Shown piece by piece: positions 7,096-15,563 of a stretch of DNA of 54,675 bases. Position numbers and translations under genes: made by a program. How positions within the stretch are numbered: position 1 is the first letter of the stretch; every line of letters starts with the position of its first letter. The notes beneath the pieces were generated by a model that saw only the letters and a program-made list of their open reading frames with translations, made no database searches and had not been told where the DNA came from. The DNA comes from CAMDBL01 sp964498125 (GTDB lineage: Bacteria; Pseudomonadota; Alphaproteobacteria; Rhizobiales; Hyphomicrobiaceae). The stretch spans positions 1-54,675 of the forward strand of contig CAZCGE010000126.1 of NCBI GenBank assembly GCA_964498125.1. Reading direction: 5' to 3'.

Positions 7096-8658
7096 CTACT
7101 CGAAGGGTGATTTCGAGGTCTCGCTGACCGGTTGCGCGGGGGCCGCCTTGGGAGCTCGTTTCTTCGTTGCGCCCGCCCGCTCTTTCGGCGGCGGCTCGCC
7201 CGTGGCAGGCATTGGCGCATCGGCGGCATCGGTGGCAACAGTCATGCGTGCACTGCTCACCGCCCGGTCCGGAGACTTGCGCGCAACCGGCGATTTCGCG
7301 GCCTGGGGCGGCGATGCCTTGCCGGTTGGCGTGGCTTGCGCGGCAGCTCCGGCCGGCGGCATGGCGGCGCCTGTCGTTTCGACCGTCGTCGCGGCGCGGA
7401 CCTCGCTTGTGGCCCGCGCCGTGGATGTCCGGGCGCTGAGTTCCTTCGCGGGCTGAGTGGGCGCGGGCAGCACAACGCTTTCCGCCGCCACCTTGGCGAC
7501 AAGGGCCTGCGCGAGCTGAGCTTGCACGTTCTGCAACTCGCGCTCTGCCGCCTCCCGGGCATTTCGCTCGCTGACAAGCTGCTCTTTGGTCAGGCTCGTC
7601 TGCTGCTCGGCGCGTTCTTTCGCGCTCCGCTCCTGCCGCAACTGTTCTGCCAACTTTGGGTCGTCGTGCAAAGCCGAAGCCCCGGCATTCTGCTCCTGGG
7701 CGGGCTGAGCCAGCGTGAGGAGTTGGGCCCGTTCCGCGGCGTCTTTGGTGGCCACGGCCTGCGTCAGGCGGGCGTCGAGTTCCTGCACTCTGCGCTCGGC
7801 CGCGACCTTGGCGGCGTGTTCCTGCGCGAGCCGCTCCTGCGCCACCTTGGTGGCGTTCTCCGCGGCCATCTTGGCGCTCCGCTCCCTGGCAAGATGTTCG
7901 CCAAGTGACTTGGCGGCGATCTCGGCCGCCTGCCGCAGGTCAGCCTCCTCAACCAATCTATCCTGTAACATCTTGGCAGCTATCGCGGTCCCTTCCCTGG
8001 CGGCCTGCTCCAGGAGCAATTGTTCAAGGGTGGCTTCGAGAGTCGGCACGGCGAGGGTCGGCGGCGTCGCAACGGCATGCTGCACCGAAACTCTGCTAGG
8101 AACGTCGATAACATTGATGCCGACGGCCGCGACCGCGGCGATGGCAAGGCCGGCCAGCGCCCCCAGCACAGCACCGCGCACGCCGGCATGCCGGGAGCTG
8201 GACGCGGGTGGGATTAAGCGATCGGCCGCGCTCGGGCCTTGCCAGGGGTTGTGCGTCCCGAAATTCCAGATATGGCCTTCCAGATCGCGGCAGGTGTAGG
8301 CGCGCCCACCATCGTCGCCGTCGGCAAGTTCGATGATGATGTCTGCACCGGCCGCCTTGGCCCGGGCGTAGTGTTGATCGGCGTCGCCCACGACCAGATA
8401 ACAGGTCTGGGTCTCCGCGCCGCCGATCTCATCGGGCTGGCGCAGCAGTTTGCTGAACTCGGCGTCCCGGGCCGATCCGACCAGAATCATGCCGTGGCCG
8501 AAAGTCAGCTGAGCATAGACCACCGTGCCGTCCTTGGCTTCGACCAGCTGCTTTTCGAAGCCGAATGCCGCACACAGCCAGTCGACCGCTGCCGCAACAT
8601 CCCGGTACAGCATCGCTGGGACGATCGTCGGGGCGACGATGCCGGTGTCCGTAGCCAT
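7096..8658 (-). CDS. VOC (glyoxalase-fold) domain fused to a membrane helix and coiled coil
   Basis: The protein has 520 residues. Residues about 7-138 form a VOC/glyoxalase-like domain of the PhnB type (PAMLYRDVAAAVDWLCAAFGF at the start; DLEGHIWNFGTHNPW at the end). Residues about 156-180 are one hydrophobic helix (AVLGALAGLAIAAVAAVGIN). Residues about 200-395 are Ala/Glu/Lys/Arg-rich heptad sequence typical of a long coiled coil. The remaining tail is Pro/Ala/Lys-rich and disordered-looking. With a single helix the coiled coil should be periplasmic if the VOC domain is cytoplasmic. The ATG at 8658 has GGAGGGG upstream; the ATG at 8670 would start inside that ribosome-binding site. No substrate can be assigned. 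The architecture is unusual for VOC proteins. Confidence 0.75.
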   Translation of the reverse strand: MATDTGIVAPTIVPAMLYRDVAAAVDWLCAAFGFEKQLVEAKDGTVVYAQLTFGHGMILVGSARDAEFSKLLRQPDEIGGAETQTCYLVVGDADQHYARAKAAGADIIIELADGDDGGRAYTCRDLEGHIWNFGTHNPWQGPSAADRLIPPASSSRHAGVRGAVLGALAGLAIAAVAAVGINVIDVPSRVSVQHAVATPPTLAVPTLEATLEQLLLEQAAREGTAIAAKMLQDRLVEEADLRQAAEIAAKSLGEHLARERSAKMAAENATKVAQERLAQEHAAKVAAERRVQELDARLTQAVATKDAAERAQLLTLAQPAQEQNAGASALHDDPKLAEQLRQERSAKERAEQQTSLTKEQLVSERNAREAAERELQNVQAQLAQALVAKVAAESVVLPAPTQPAKELSARTSTARATSEVRAATTVETTGAAMPPAGAAAQATPTGKASPPQAAKSPVARKSPDRAVSSARMTVATDAADAPMPATGEPPPKERAGATKKRAPKAAPAQPVSETSKSPFE

Positions 8659-8765
8659 GGTCCCCTCCAAACGCCGAACAAAGGGCCTCGCGCTGCGAGC
8701 ACGCGCCCTCGCCCCGGGCCTTGCCCGGGCGCATGCACCACCTTTATGGCAAACAATTACCGTTG

Positions 8766-8784
8766 GTTACATGGCGAATGTAAC
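8766..8784. promoter_or_regulatory. Perfect inverted repeat, possible repressor operator
   Basis: GTTACAT (8766-8772), spacer GGCGA, ATGTAAC (8778-8784). It lies in the divergent region between the VOC-fusion gene and der, about 110 bases upstream of the former and 175 of the latter. The size and symmetry suit a TetR- or GntR-type dimer. No regulator gene is adjacent, so the assignment rests on symmetry alone. Confidence 0.4.
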
Positions 8785-8958
8785 AGTCCGGTCATTGTCG
8801 GGCTGACCTGGGGCGAAAAGGCATCACGCCGGCCAGATCCATGCCCCGCCCGGCGTACCTCCCGAGGGCTGGGTCGCCGTGGTTGCGGGGCATGGGGCCG
8901 CAAATAGTTCTCCTGTCGGCCTATTTCGGGCATAAGCGAGCCACAACACAGGATTGCC

Positions 8959-10377
8959 ATGCCAACCCCTCATCAAACGACCCGTCCCATCGTCGTCATC
9001 GTCGGCCGGCCGAACGTCGGCAAGTCAACGCTTTTCAACCGGCTGACCGGGCGGCGCACGGCGCTGGTTTCGGACATGCCGGGGCTGACGCGCGACCGTC
9101 GCGAAGGCGTCGCCGATTTCGAAGGCCACGCCGTGACACTGGTCGATACCGCCGGCCTCGAGGATGCGGCGCATGGCTCCATCGCCCAGCGCATGCGTGC
9201 CCAATCGGAAGCGGCGGTGGCGAGCGCCGACCTGGTTCTGTTCGTCATCGATGCGCGTGACGGCGTGACCCCGCCCGATGAGGTGTTCGGCCGGTTGGTG
9301 CGCGCCACCGGCAAGCCGGTCATCCTGGTTGCCAACAAGTGCGAGGGCCGTGGTGGCCGCGACGGCTTCTATGAGGCCTTCCAGCTCGGACTTGGCGACC
9401 CGGTGCCGGTTTCCGCCGAGCACGGCGAGGGTCTCGGCGACCTCGTCATCGACGCCATGGCGGCCCTGGGCCTGCAGGCCGACGCATTGGACAGCGATGA
9501 TTTCGACGACGATCCGGGCCTGGATACCGAGGACGAGGCGCCCGAACGCGGCACTCCCGGACGGCCGATCCGGGTTGCCATCGTCGGCCGTCCCAACTCC
9601 GGAAAGTCGACCCTCGTCAACGCTCTCCTCGGCGAGGACCGCATGATCACCGGGCCCGAACCGGGCCTGACCCGCGATGCGGTATCGAGCGAATTGAGCT
9701 GGCAAGGCCGCACCATTCGGCTGTTCGACACGGCGGGTCTCAGACGCAAGGCCAAGATCACCGATCTCGCCGAAAAACTAGCTGCCAGCGACGCGGTCCG
9801 CGCCATACGTTTTGCCGAGGTGGTGGTGCTGCTGATCGATGCCGAGCGGCCGCTCGAGCAGCAGGAGCTGATCATTGCCGAGATGGTGACCGACGAGGGC
9901 CGAGCCCTCGTCATTGCTCTCAACAAGTGGGATCTCATCGCGCCGAGTGAACGGCAGAAGTGGCAAAAGGCCCTGCGCGAGCAACTGACGGAGCGCCTGT
10001 CGCAAGTGCCTGGAGTGCCGCTGGTTCTGTTGTCGGCTTTGTCCGGGCGCGGCGTCGACAAGCTGATGCCCGCCGTCATCGCGGCTCACGTGGTCTGGAA
10101 CAAGCGTGTGCCGACCCCGGCACTCAATCGCTGGCTGCAGGAAGCTCTCGGGCGACACGCGCCTCCGGCCGCGCGCGGACGCGGCATCAAGCTACGTTTC
10201 ATGACCCAGCCGACGACGCGCCCGCCGACGTTTGTCGCCTTCTGCTCGGCGCCGCAGGATCTGCCCAAATCTTATGTGCGCTACCTGGTCAATAGCCTGC
10301 GCGACGCCTTTGGCTTGCCGGGCGTGCCGATTCGCTTCAACTTGCGCAAGGGTGACAACCCCTATGATTCGCGCTGA
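8959..10377 (+). CDS. der: Ribosome-assembly GTPase Der (EngA)
   Basis: The protein has 472 residues with the tandem GTPase domains unique to Der. Domain 1 has the P-loop GRPNVGKST near residue 17, DTAGLE, and NKCE in the G4 position. An acidic linker (DSDDFDDDPGLDTEDE) follows. Domain 2 has GRPNSGKST, DTAGLRRKAK and NKWD. The C-terminal KH-like domain ends with the family segment PIRFNLRKGDNPYDSR. Der acts in 50S ribosomal subunit maturation in the cytoplasm and is essential in many bacteria. The family is unambiguous. The gene appears monocistronic or at the head of a loose same-strand run including holC and rlmJ. Confidence 0.97.
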   Translation: MPTPHQTTRPIVVIVGRPNVGKSTLFNRLTGRRTALVSDMPGLTRDRREGVADFEGHAVTLVDTAGLEDAAHGSIAQRMRAQSEAAVASADLVLFVIDARDGVTPPDEVFGRLVRATGKPVILVANKCEGRGGRDGFYEAFQLGLGDPVPVSAEHGEGLGDLVIDAMAALGLQADALDSDDFDDDPGLDTEDEAPERGTPGRPIRVAIVGRPNSGKSTLVNALLGEDRMITGPEPGLTRDAVSSELSWQGRTIRLFDTAGLRRKAKITDLAEKLAASDAVRAIRFAEVVVLLIDAERPLEQQELIIAEMVTDEGRALVIALNKWDLIAPSERQKWQKALREQLTERLSQVPGVPLVLLSALSGRGVDKLMPAVIAAHVVWNKRVPTPALNRWLQEALGRHAPPAARGRGIKLRFMTQPTTRPPTFVAFCSAPQDLPKSYVRYLVNSLRDAFGLPGVPIRFNLRKGDNPYDSR

Positions 10378-10470
10378 GGCCGGGTGCGCTTCGAGGCGCC
10401 ACCGGCAAGTTGGCAACCAAGTGCAGTATTTGCACAACGTCGAGTGCATGTGCGTGATGATCAAACCGGG

Positions 10471-10749
10471 ATGACATCGATGCGCTACATGGGAATGCGG
10501 AACTGGCTTTGCGTCGTCGGCCCGCTCCTGCTGGTCGTCGGCCTGATGCTGCCCGAGGCAGCATTTGCCTTCAGCCCAAAGGTCGAGCGTGCCTGCAAGA
10601 CCGACTACAAACGGCTATGCCCGCAGTATAAACCATCGAGCCCGCAGCTCAGGGCCTGCATGGAGGCCAAGGCCAATGAGATTACTCCATCGTGCATATC
10701 CGCGCTGGTGGACGATGGCGTGGTCGATCGCCGCCGGGCCGGCCGCTGA
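10471..10749 (+). CDS. Small exported cysteine-rich-repeat protein
   Basis: The protein has 92 residues with an N-terminal signal peptide (WLCVVGPLLLVVGLMLPEAA, then FAF). The mature part carries ACKTDYKRLCPQ...LRACMEAK...ITPSC. Its pattern of C-x3-D-x3-LC, then LxxCMxxK, then PSC resembles the cysteine-rich repeat seen in small periplasmic proteins of unknown function. The ATG at 10471 is given, but in-frame ATGs at 10480, 10489 and 10495 are possible and none has a good ribosome-binding site. The function is unknown. Confidence 0.65.
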   Translation: MTSMRYMGMRNWLCVVGPLLLVVGLMLPEAAFAFSPKVERACKTDYKRLCPQYKPSSPQLRACMEAKANEITPSCISALVDDGVVDRRRAGR

Positions 10750-10827
10750 CTTGGACCAGCCCCGTCCCGGCATCATGCTGAGTGTGGCAGCGCAGTGCTG
10801 CGCGGCATCATCAGGGGCAGCGCCGGC

Positions 10828-11289
10828 GTGACCAACTCCAATCCGGAGATCTTTTTCTACCATCTCGAGCACCGTCCGCTCGAAGCCGTGCTGCCGCAAT
10901 TGCTGGAGCGGACGCTGGAGCGCGGCTGGCGGGCTGTCGTGCAGTCGGCGAGCGAGGAGCGTCTCGAGGCGCTCGACACGCACTTGTGGGTCTACGCCGA
11001 GGAGAGTTTCCTGCCGCACGGCACCAAGAAGGACGGTCACGCTGAACAGCAGCCGGTGTACCTGACGACCGACGATGCCAACCCCAACAACGCCAGCGTC
11101 CGCTTCTGCATCGAGGGTGCTGTCGTGGATGCTCTGACGGGCTACGCGCGCATCGTCTATCTGTTCGATGGCCGGGATGGGGAAGCCGTGACGCAGGCGC
11201 GCGAAGAATGGAAGCGCGCCAAGGCCGCCGGCTGCGCGGTCACCTATTGGCAGCAAGGTGACGGCGGCCGCTGGGAGAAACGTGGGTGA
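10828..11289 (+). CDS. holC: DNA polymerase III subunit chi
   Basis: The protein has 153 residues. Family marks are EIFFYHLEHRPLEAVLPQLL near the N-terminus, RGWRAVVQSASEERLEALD, LWVYAEESFLPHG and QPVYLTTDDANPN. Chi links the clamp-loader complex to single-strand-binding protein during replication. The GTG start at 10828 gives the normal N-terminus and follows AGGGGCAG; the upstream ATG at 10795 would add an unrelated extension. It ends about 75 bases before rlmJ. Confidence 0.92.
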   Translation: MTNSNPEIFFYHLEHRPLEAVLPQLLERTLERGWRAVVQSASEERLEALDTHLWVYAEESFLPHGTKKDGHAEQQPVYLTTDDANPNNASVRFCIEGAVVDALTGYARIVYLFDGRDGEAVTQAREEWKRAKAAGCAVTYWQQGDGGRWEKRG

Positions 11290-11365
11290 CAGTAGCGCCA
11301 CATCTCACGCCCGGCCCACGCACGCGCCTGGCCGGCAGGTCCATCGGGCGCCAGGAGCGATGGCC

Positions 11366-12223
11366 GTGAACTATCGCCATGCGTATCATGCAGGCAATTT
11401 TGCCGACGTGCTGAAGCACGCCGTCATGGCGCTCGTCATCGAGCATCTGAAGCTGAAGCCGGCGCCATTCCGCGTGATCGACACCCATGCCGGCATCGGC
11501 CTTTACGACCTGGCATCGGTGGAGGCGCAGAAAACCGGCGAATGGCGCGCCGGTATTGGCCGGCTGCTCGGCGCACAAGCATTGCCGGCCGAGGTGGAGG
11601 CCTTGCTTGCGCCCTACCTCGGTATCGTGCGCAGCTTCAATGCGGGCGACGGGATCATGCGCTATCCTGGCAGCCCGCTGATCGCCCGCCGGCTGATGCG
11701 GCCGGATGACCAACTCATTGCCAACGAGTTGCACGCCGAGGACGTGGCAGGCCTGCGCTGGGTGATGGCAAGCGAGCCCGCCAGCAAGGTTCTCGAACTC
11801 GACGGCTACGTGGCCTTGCGCGCGCTGCTGCCGCCGAAAGAGCGCCGTGGCCTGGTGTTGATCGACCCGCCGTTCGAGGACGGCGACGAATTCGCGACGC
11901 TGGCGGCGGCCGTTGCGGACGCCATGCGCCGCTTTGCCACCGGCACCGTGTTGATCTGGTACCCGATCAAGGACATCGACACCGTCGCGGCGTTCCATCA
12001 GAGCATCGCCGGCTTGCGGATCGCCAAAGTGCTGGTCGCCGAACTCTATCTGCGCGCACCGCGTCGGGTCGACGTGCTGAACGGTTGCGGCCTCGTCATC
12101 ATCAACCCTCCCTATACGCTGGCTGGCCAGCTGCAGCGCTTGCTGCCGATTTTGAGCCGGCTATTGCAACAAGATGCCGGTGCGACGGAGCGACTTCTGG
12201 CGCTGCCTCCAGCGCCGGAGTGA
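11366..12223 (+). CDS. rlmJ: 23S rRNA (adenine-2030-N6)-methyltransferase RlmJ
   Basis: The protein has 285 residues. The N-terminus MNYRHAYHAGNFADVLKHAV is diagnostic, followed by the SAM-binding segment VIDTHAGIGLYDL. The catalytic DPPF (VLIDPPFEDGDE) sits near residue 169, and IIWYPIK-type sequence (VLIWYPIKD) follows. It methylates A2030 of 23S rRNA. I chose the GTG at 11366 because AGGAG at 11353-11357 is eight bases upstream; the ATG at 11360 is only two bases from that site and the frame's start at 11258 has no support. The C-terminus has NPPYTLAGQLQRLLP. Confidence 0.92.
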   Translation: MNYRHAYHAGNFADVLKHAVMALVIEHLKLKPAPFRVIDTHAGIGLYDLASVEAQKTGEWRAGIGRLLGAQALPAEVEALLAPYLGIVRSFNAGDGIMRYPGSPLIARRLMRPDDQLIANELHAEDVAGLRWVMASEPASKVLELDGYVALRALLPPKERRGLVLIDPPFEDGDEFATLAAAVADAMRRFATGTVLIWYPIKDIDTVAAFHQSIAGLRIAKVLVAELYLRAPRRVDVLNGCGLVIINPPYTLAGQLQRLLPILSRLLQQDAGATERLLALPPAPE

Positions 12224-12413
12224 AGGCATCGCGGCGCGCTCCCGCAGGCAGCGAAAGTTGCTGGTCCCACCTGGCGTTGCGTCACCGATCGGCCACAACC
12301 ACCCATAATCTGCTGCGTCGTTGACTGGTTTGGTTCACGTGTGATTTGCATTGGCGGCGGCCTCAGGCACCTTAGGCGGCAAAGTGGGTCATTTCGATTC
12401 AGGAGATCAAAGC

Positions 12414-12737
12414 ATGCTCAAATTGAAACCGATCGCCGTTGTCTGTCTCGCCATTGCCGGCATGATGGTCGCCAGCGTCGCGGTGGAAGCCCAGGGTGCC
12501 GGCAAGCCGCAGTGCGTGCAGAAAGCATCCGAGGGGACCAACACCACCGAGGAAGGCGCCAAGTTCCAGGCTTACGAAGCCCTGTTGCAGGCCACGGATT
12601 GGGGTCTTTGGGCGGCCTGGATGGCCAATGGCAAGACGCCGGGCTACGACGTCGCCAAGCCGAAGTACGCCTGTGTCAAGGGCGCTGGCCTCGGCTTCAA
12701 GTGCCGCGCGCAGACCACGATCTGCAAGAAAGCCTGA
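12414..12737 (+). CDS. Small exported protein, three-cysteine family, member 1
   Basis: The protein has 107 residues with a clear signal peptide (LKPIAVVCLAIAGMMVASVA, cleavage likely after VEA). The mature protein has a W-rich centre (TDWGLWAAWMANGK) and ends YACVKGAGLGFKCRAQTTIC, giving a C-x9-C-x-A-x4-C pattern. The same final C-x-A-x4-C occurs in the proteins at 12979 and 13980, so these look like diverged paralogues. The ATG follows AGGAG with eight-base spacing. The function is unknown and it is probably periplasmic. Confidence 0.75.
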   Translation: MLKLKPIAVVCLAIAGMMVASVAVEAQGAGKPQCVQKASEGTNTTEEGAKFQAYEALLQATDWGLWAAWMANGKTPGYDVAKPKYACVKGAGLGFKCRAQTTICKKA

Positions 12738-12978
12738 AGCACGCTCCCGCAAGCTGGCCCACCAGCAGGAATGCCTGGCGCCGCATTGGAGGCGGAGAAT
12801 CGCACCTGTCAGGCCGCGAGCCGGACCGGGCGCTCGCCGTGTCGTGTTGGCCACGCTGCGCGCTAATCCGTCACCTTTGGCCACATCGACGGCTTCGAGC
12901 TTCTACCCATGACGCATGAACCCAGGCATAATCCGACGGCATCACCTGTGCAAAAGATGCGATTTATTGGGGGTTGAG

Positions 12979-13251
12979 ATGAAAACGATCCTGAAGTCGG
13001 CACTGGCTGCCGGTCTAGCCTTCGGTTTGGCTTCTGCCGTTGTTGGCCCTGCGGACGCCAAGGGCAAATGCGCTGTTCTGGGTGGACAAGGTACCGCCGT
13101 TCTGCCCGACCTTGCCAAGGATCAGGCGCTCTGGCAGCTCGCAGACTCCGCCAAGGCCCACGGCGGCAAAGTTGCCGGCAAGGCGAAAGTCACGTGTACC
13201 ACCCAGTTTGTGGTCAGCGAATGCACGGCAAAGCAGCGCTACTGCAAGTAA
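12979..13251 (+). CDS. Small exported protein, three-cysteine family, member 2
   Basis: The protein has 90 residues: a signal peptide (ILKSALAAGLAFGLASAVVG, cleavage near ADA), then KGKCAVLGGQGTA, a helix-like DLAKDQALWQLADSAKAHGG, and the end VTCTTQFVVSECTAKQRYC. The cysteine pattern C-x8-C-x-A-x4-C matches members 1 and 3 of this run. The start was chosen because GGGGGTTGAG precedes the ATG and yields a proper signal peptide. The 240 bases upstream of it hold no gene that I can support. Confidence 0.72.
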   Translation: MKTILKSALAAGLAFGLASAVVGPADAKGKCAVLGGQGTAVLPDLAKDQALWQLADSAKAHGGKVAGKAKVTCTTQFVVSECTAKQRYCK

Positions 13252-13434
13252 CGGCGGTCTCAGCGCTGGCGACGCATGGCATGGCAACCGCGGCAGTGTT
13301 GTGGTTGCTGCCATGCGGCGATCTGGCGACGACCGCGGCGGGGACTGCCGGGATGCGCGTTGAAGATTTTCTTCACCTTTTCAGCTAGTGTCGTGTTCGA
13401 CGTCTCGGATCCAAGCCAGCAAGGGTGGGTGGCC

Positions 13435-13794
13435 ATGAAAATTGTTGCAGTGTTGGCAGTTCTCCTGACCGCGGGAACATGCATTGCCACGGCCGAAGCG
13501 GCCGAGCGTCGCAAGCCGCGCACCGCCGAGCCTGGCCTGGCAGCACACCAGAAGTCGGACTACTATCGCAGCACCGCACCGCAAACGCGCACCGCCGCCC
13601 GGCGTGGCGGCTATTCCTTCAGCTGGGCCGATACCATCAACACCTATGGCGATTCCCGGGTCCGGTATGGCGGCATCAACGCCTATCGCGATGCGATGAC
13701 CGATCGGCAGTCATCGAGCGGCCCCTTCGATCACGGCTTCTTCTTCGATAGCGGTATCGGTCGCCTCGGCGGCAACTCGCCCTATTTGCACTGA
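13435..13794 (+). CDS. Small exported protein of unknown function
   Basis: The protein has 119 residues. A signal peptide (KIVAVLAVLLTAGTCIATAE) is followed by a basic, Arg/Ser/Tyr-rich mature region with FSWADTINTYGDSRVRYGG and a Gly-rich end. There is no cysteine in the mature part, unlike its neighbours, so it is not a member of the three-cysteine family. The ATG follows AAGGGTGGGT. I do not recognise the family. The signal peptide and position among similar small exported genes support it being real. Confidence 0.65.
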   Translation: MKIVAVLAVLLTAGTCIATAEAAERRKPRTAEPGLAAHQKSDYYRSTAPQTRTAARRGGYSFSWADTINTYGDSRVRYGGINAYRDAMTDRQSSSGPFDHGFFFDSGIGRLGGNSPYLH

Positions 13795-13979
13795 AGCCCG
13801 GCCAGCCGCCTCTTGTGTCGCGTGTATGCCGCCTTGGCTTTTGATGGCCGGTCAGCAGGCCTTGTAGCGCCACAGTTGCGTGGCAACCCGGTGCGACCGC
13901 GGACTTGAATATTCACGCGCGTCGTTGTTGTGCCATGAAGTGGAGTCGGACTCCGGCCGAATCCGGTTGTCACGTCGCA

Positions 13980-14378
13980 ATGGGAAAGACCATGCAGCCA
14001 TCCGTCACATCGTCGATCGGCGCTGTTGCCGTTGCAGCTTCGGTGCTGCTTCTCGCCACCGCCGCCGAAGCCAAATGCACGCGCCTTGCCTTCTCCGTGA
14101 ACGACTATGGCAAGGACGGTCCCATCAAGGACGCCAAGCTGCTGCTCGACAAATACATCGCCCAATGGACCACCGAGCGCGGCATCAAGAAGTACACGAC
14201 CGGCAAGAAGGACGTGAGCTGCGAGCTGTTCCTCGATGTGATTTTGTTCGATGAGCACACGTGCAAGGCGGCCGCGACCGTATGCTGGGCCGATGGGGCC
14301 GGCGCCCCTGCTGTTGCGGCAACGCCAGCCAAGGCCCCTGCCGACGCCAAGGGCAAGTCGACGGAAGCCAAGAAATAG
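13980..14378 (+). CDS. Small exported protein, three-cysteine family, member 3
   Basis: The protein has 132 residues. A signal peptide (SIGAVAVAASVLLLATAAEA) is followed by KCTRLAFSVNDYGKDGPIKD, AQWTTERGIKKY, and a VSCELFLDVI...HTCKAAATVC segment giving C-x13-C-x-A-x4-C. A low-complexity Ala/Pro/Lys tail ends in KSTEAKK. An alternative ATG at 13992 has GGGAAAG before it and would remove four residues without affecting the signal peptide. The function is unknown. It converges with the ParA-type gene, about 40 bases apart. Confidence 0.72.
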   Translation: MGKTMQPSVTSSIGAVAVAASVLLLATAAEAKCTRLAFSVNDYGKDGPIKDAKLLLDKYIAQWTTERGIKKYTTGKKDVSCELFLDVILFDEHTCKAAATVCWADGAGAPAVAATPAKAPADAKGKSTEAKK

Positions 14379-14419
14379 CGCAGGCTTTCCGACTTGCGTG
14401 AAGTTCAGTGGCCGGAGAA

Positions 14420-15289
14420 TCAGGCCGCGGGTTGGGTGGCGAGATCGACCGGCGCCTTGTCGACAAGCGACATCCGTTCCAGGATCTCGACCGTCAAGGC
14501 ACGCAGGGCGTGACCGATCTCGCCGGGATACTTGGCCTGGTAGGACCTTTCGTAGGACTGGAAGCGGGCCGCATCCTGCACGGCATTGGAGCGCGGCAAT
14601 GCCTGCCCGAAACACCTATTGTCACCGTTCTCCCGCAGCCAGCGGTCGTATTCCTCGTCGGCTGGCGACAAGCCGTCCTTCATGTTGACGACGACGCCGA
14701 GGTTCGTCGCAAACCCCATCTCGGGATTGAGCGACTTGAAGCGGCGCAACACCTCGAGGCCGCAGATCGACACGTAATCCGGCTTGGTCGGCGACACATG
14801 CAGGCTGGCTTCCCTGAGCCAGCTCTCGGTCAGCACCGAGAGCCCGGGCGGGCAGTCGATCAGCACGACATCGAAAACCTTCTGGGCCTCCGAGAGCAGT
14901 CCGCCGATCGTCGCCCGCAAGCGCTCATGCAAGCTCTCCTTGGATGCCTCGCGCTCGAACAGCGTCAGCTGCATGTCGCTTGGAATGAGATAGACCGTGC
15001 GGGCATCATCGACATCCGACACGTTGCGAACGACGAAGCGCGTCCAATCCGGCGTCGTATTGTTGAGCACCGTGGCCACGAGATAATCGACGATGGTGAG
15101 GCCTTCGGACTGCAGCTTGTACAGGTTCGGAACCGTCATCAGCATGCTGGAAACGCTGGCCTGGGCATCGGAATCGATGACCAGGACGTTCTTGCCGTGA
15201 TAGGCCGACAGGGTTTCGGCAACAGAAAGCACGATCGTGGACTTGCCCACGCCGCCCTTGGTATTCATGACCGCGATACTTTTCTTCAT
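14420..15289 (-). CDS. Orphan ParA/MinD-type ATPase
   Basis: The protein has 289 residues. The deviant Walker A KGGVGKST (residues 11-18) follows SIAVMNT, VLVIDSDAQASVSSML is the A' segment and VVLIDCPPGLSVLTE is Walker B. Such ATPases form DNA- or membrane-bound gradients that position chromosomes, plasmids or cargo. No parB or partner gene lies beside it, so the cargo is unknown. It is not the chromosomal parA, which would sit next to parB. The ATG at 15289 follows GGGGGACGG; the longer frame to 15379 adds an unlikely Cys/His-rich extension. The gene is divergent from xerC. Confidence 0.85.
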   Translation of the reverse strand: MKKSIAVMNTKGGVGKSTIVLSVAETLSAYHGKNVLVIDSDAQASVSSMLMTVPNLYKLQSEGLTIVDYLVATVLNNTTPDWTRFVVRNVSDVDDARTVYLIPSDMQLTLFEREASKESLHERLRATIGGLLSEAQKVFDVVLIDCPPGLSVLTESWLREASLHVSPTKPDYVSICGLEVLRRFKSLNPEMGFATNLGVVVNMKDGLSPADEEYDRWLRENGDNRCFGQALPRSNAVQDAARFQSYERSYQAKYPGEIGHALRALTVEILERMSLVDKAPVDLATQPAA

Positions 15290-15563
15290 CCGTCCCCCAA
15301 CGCGCCGGCGGCTCACGCATAGCGTTCCACCTTGGCAATGACCTGCCCAGGAAATATGGCAGACTGGCGAGCCATGCAACGATGAAGCGATCGCGGACTA
15401 AGAATTACCGGCAAGCCCGTGCAATCCCCGCAGCATTTCTTCGCCGGAGAGCATATCCGCGGCTGATGGCAGCGCCGACGATCTGTCCGCCTGTTAACGG
15501 TTCGTTTACCATGCAAGCGGAACTGTGGCGTCACTCTTTGTCCACTTAGCGGGCTCTCTAGCA

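Noticed and set aside
3867..7238. A 1123-codon minus-strand open frame across sdhC-sdhD-sdhA
   Set aside because: It is an antisense shadow of the sdh genes caused by high third-position GC. Only its first part (the GIY-YIG domain at 6612-6941) has recognisable homology.
15525..15563. A GTG start that would lengthen XerC by 13 residues
   Set aside because: The extension (MASLFVHLAGSLA) has no homology to XerC and no ribosome-binding site was seen; the ATG at 15564 is more plausible, though not certain.
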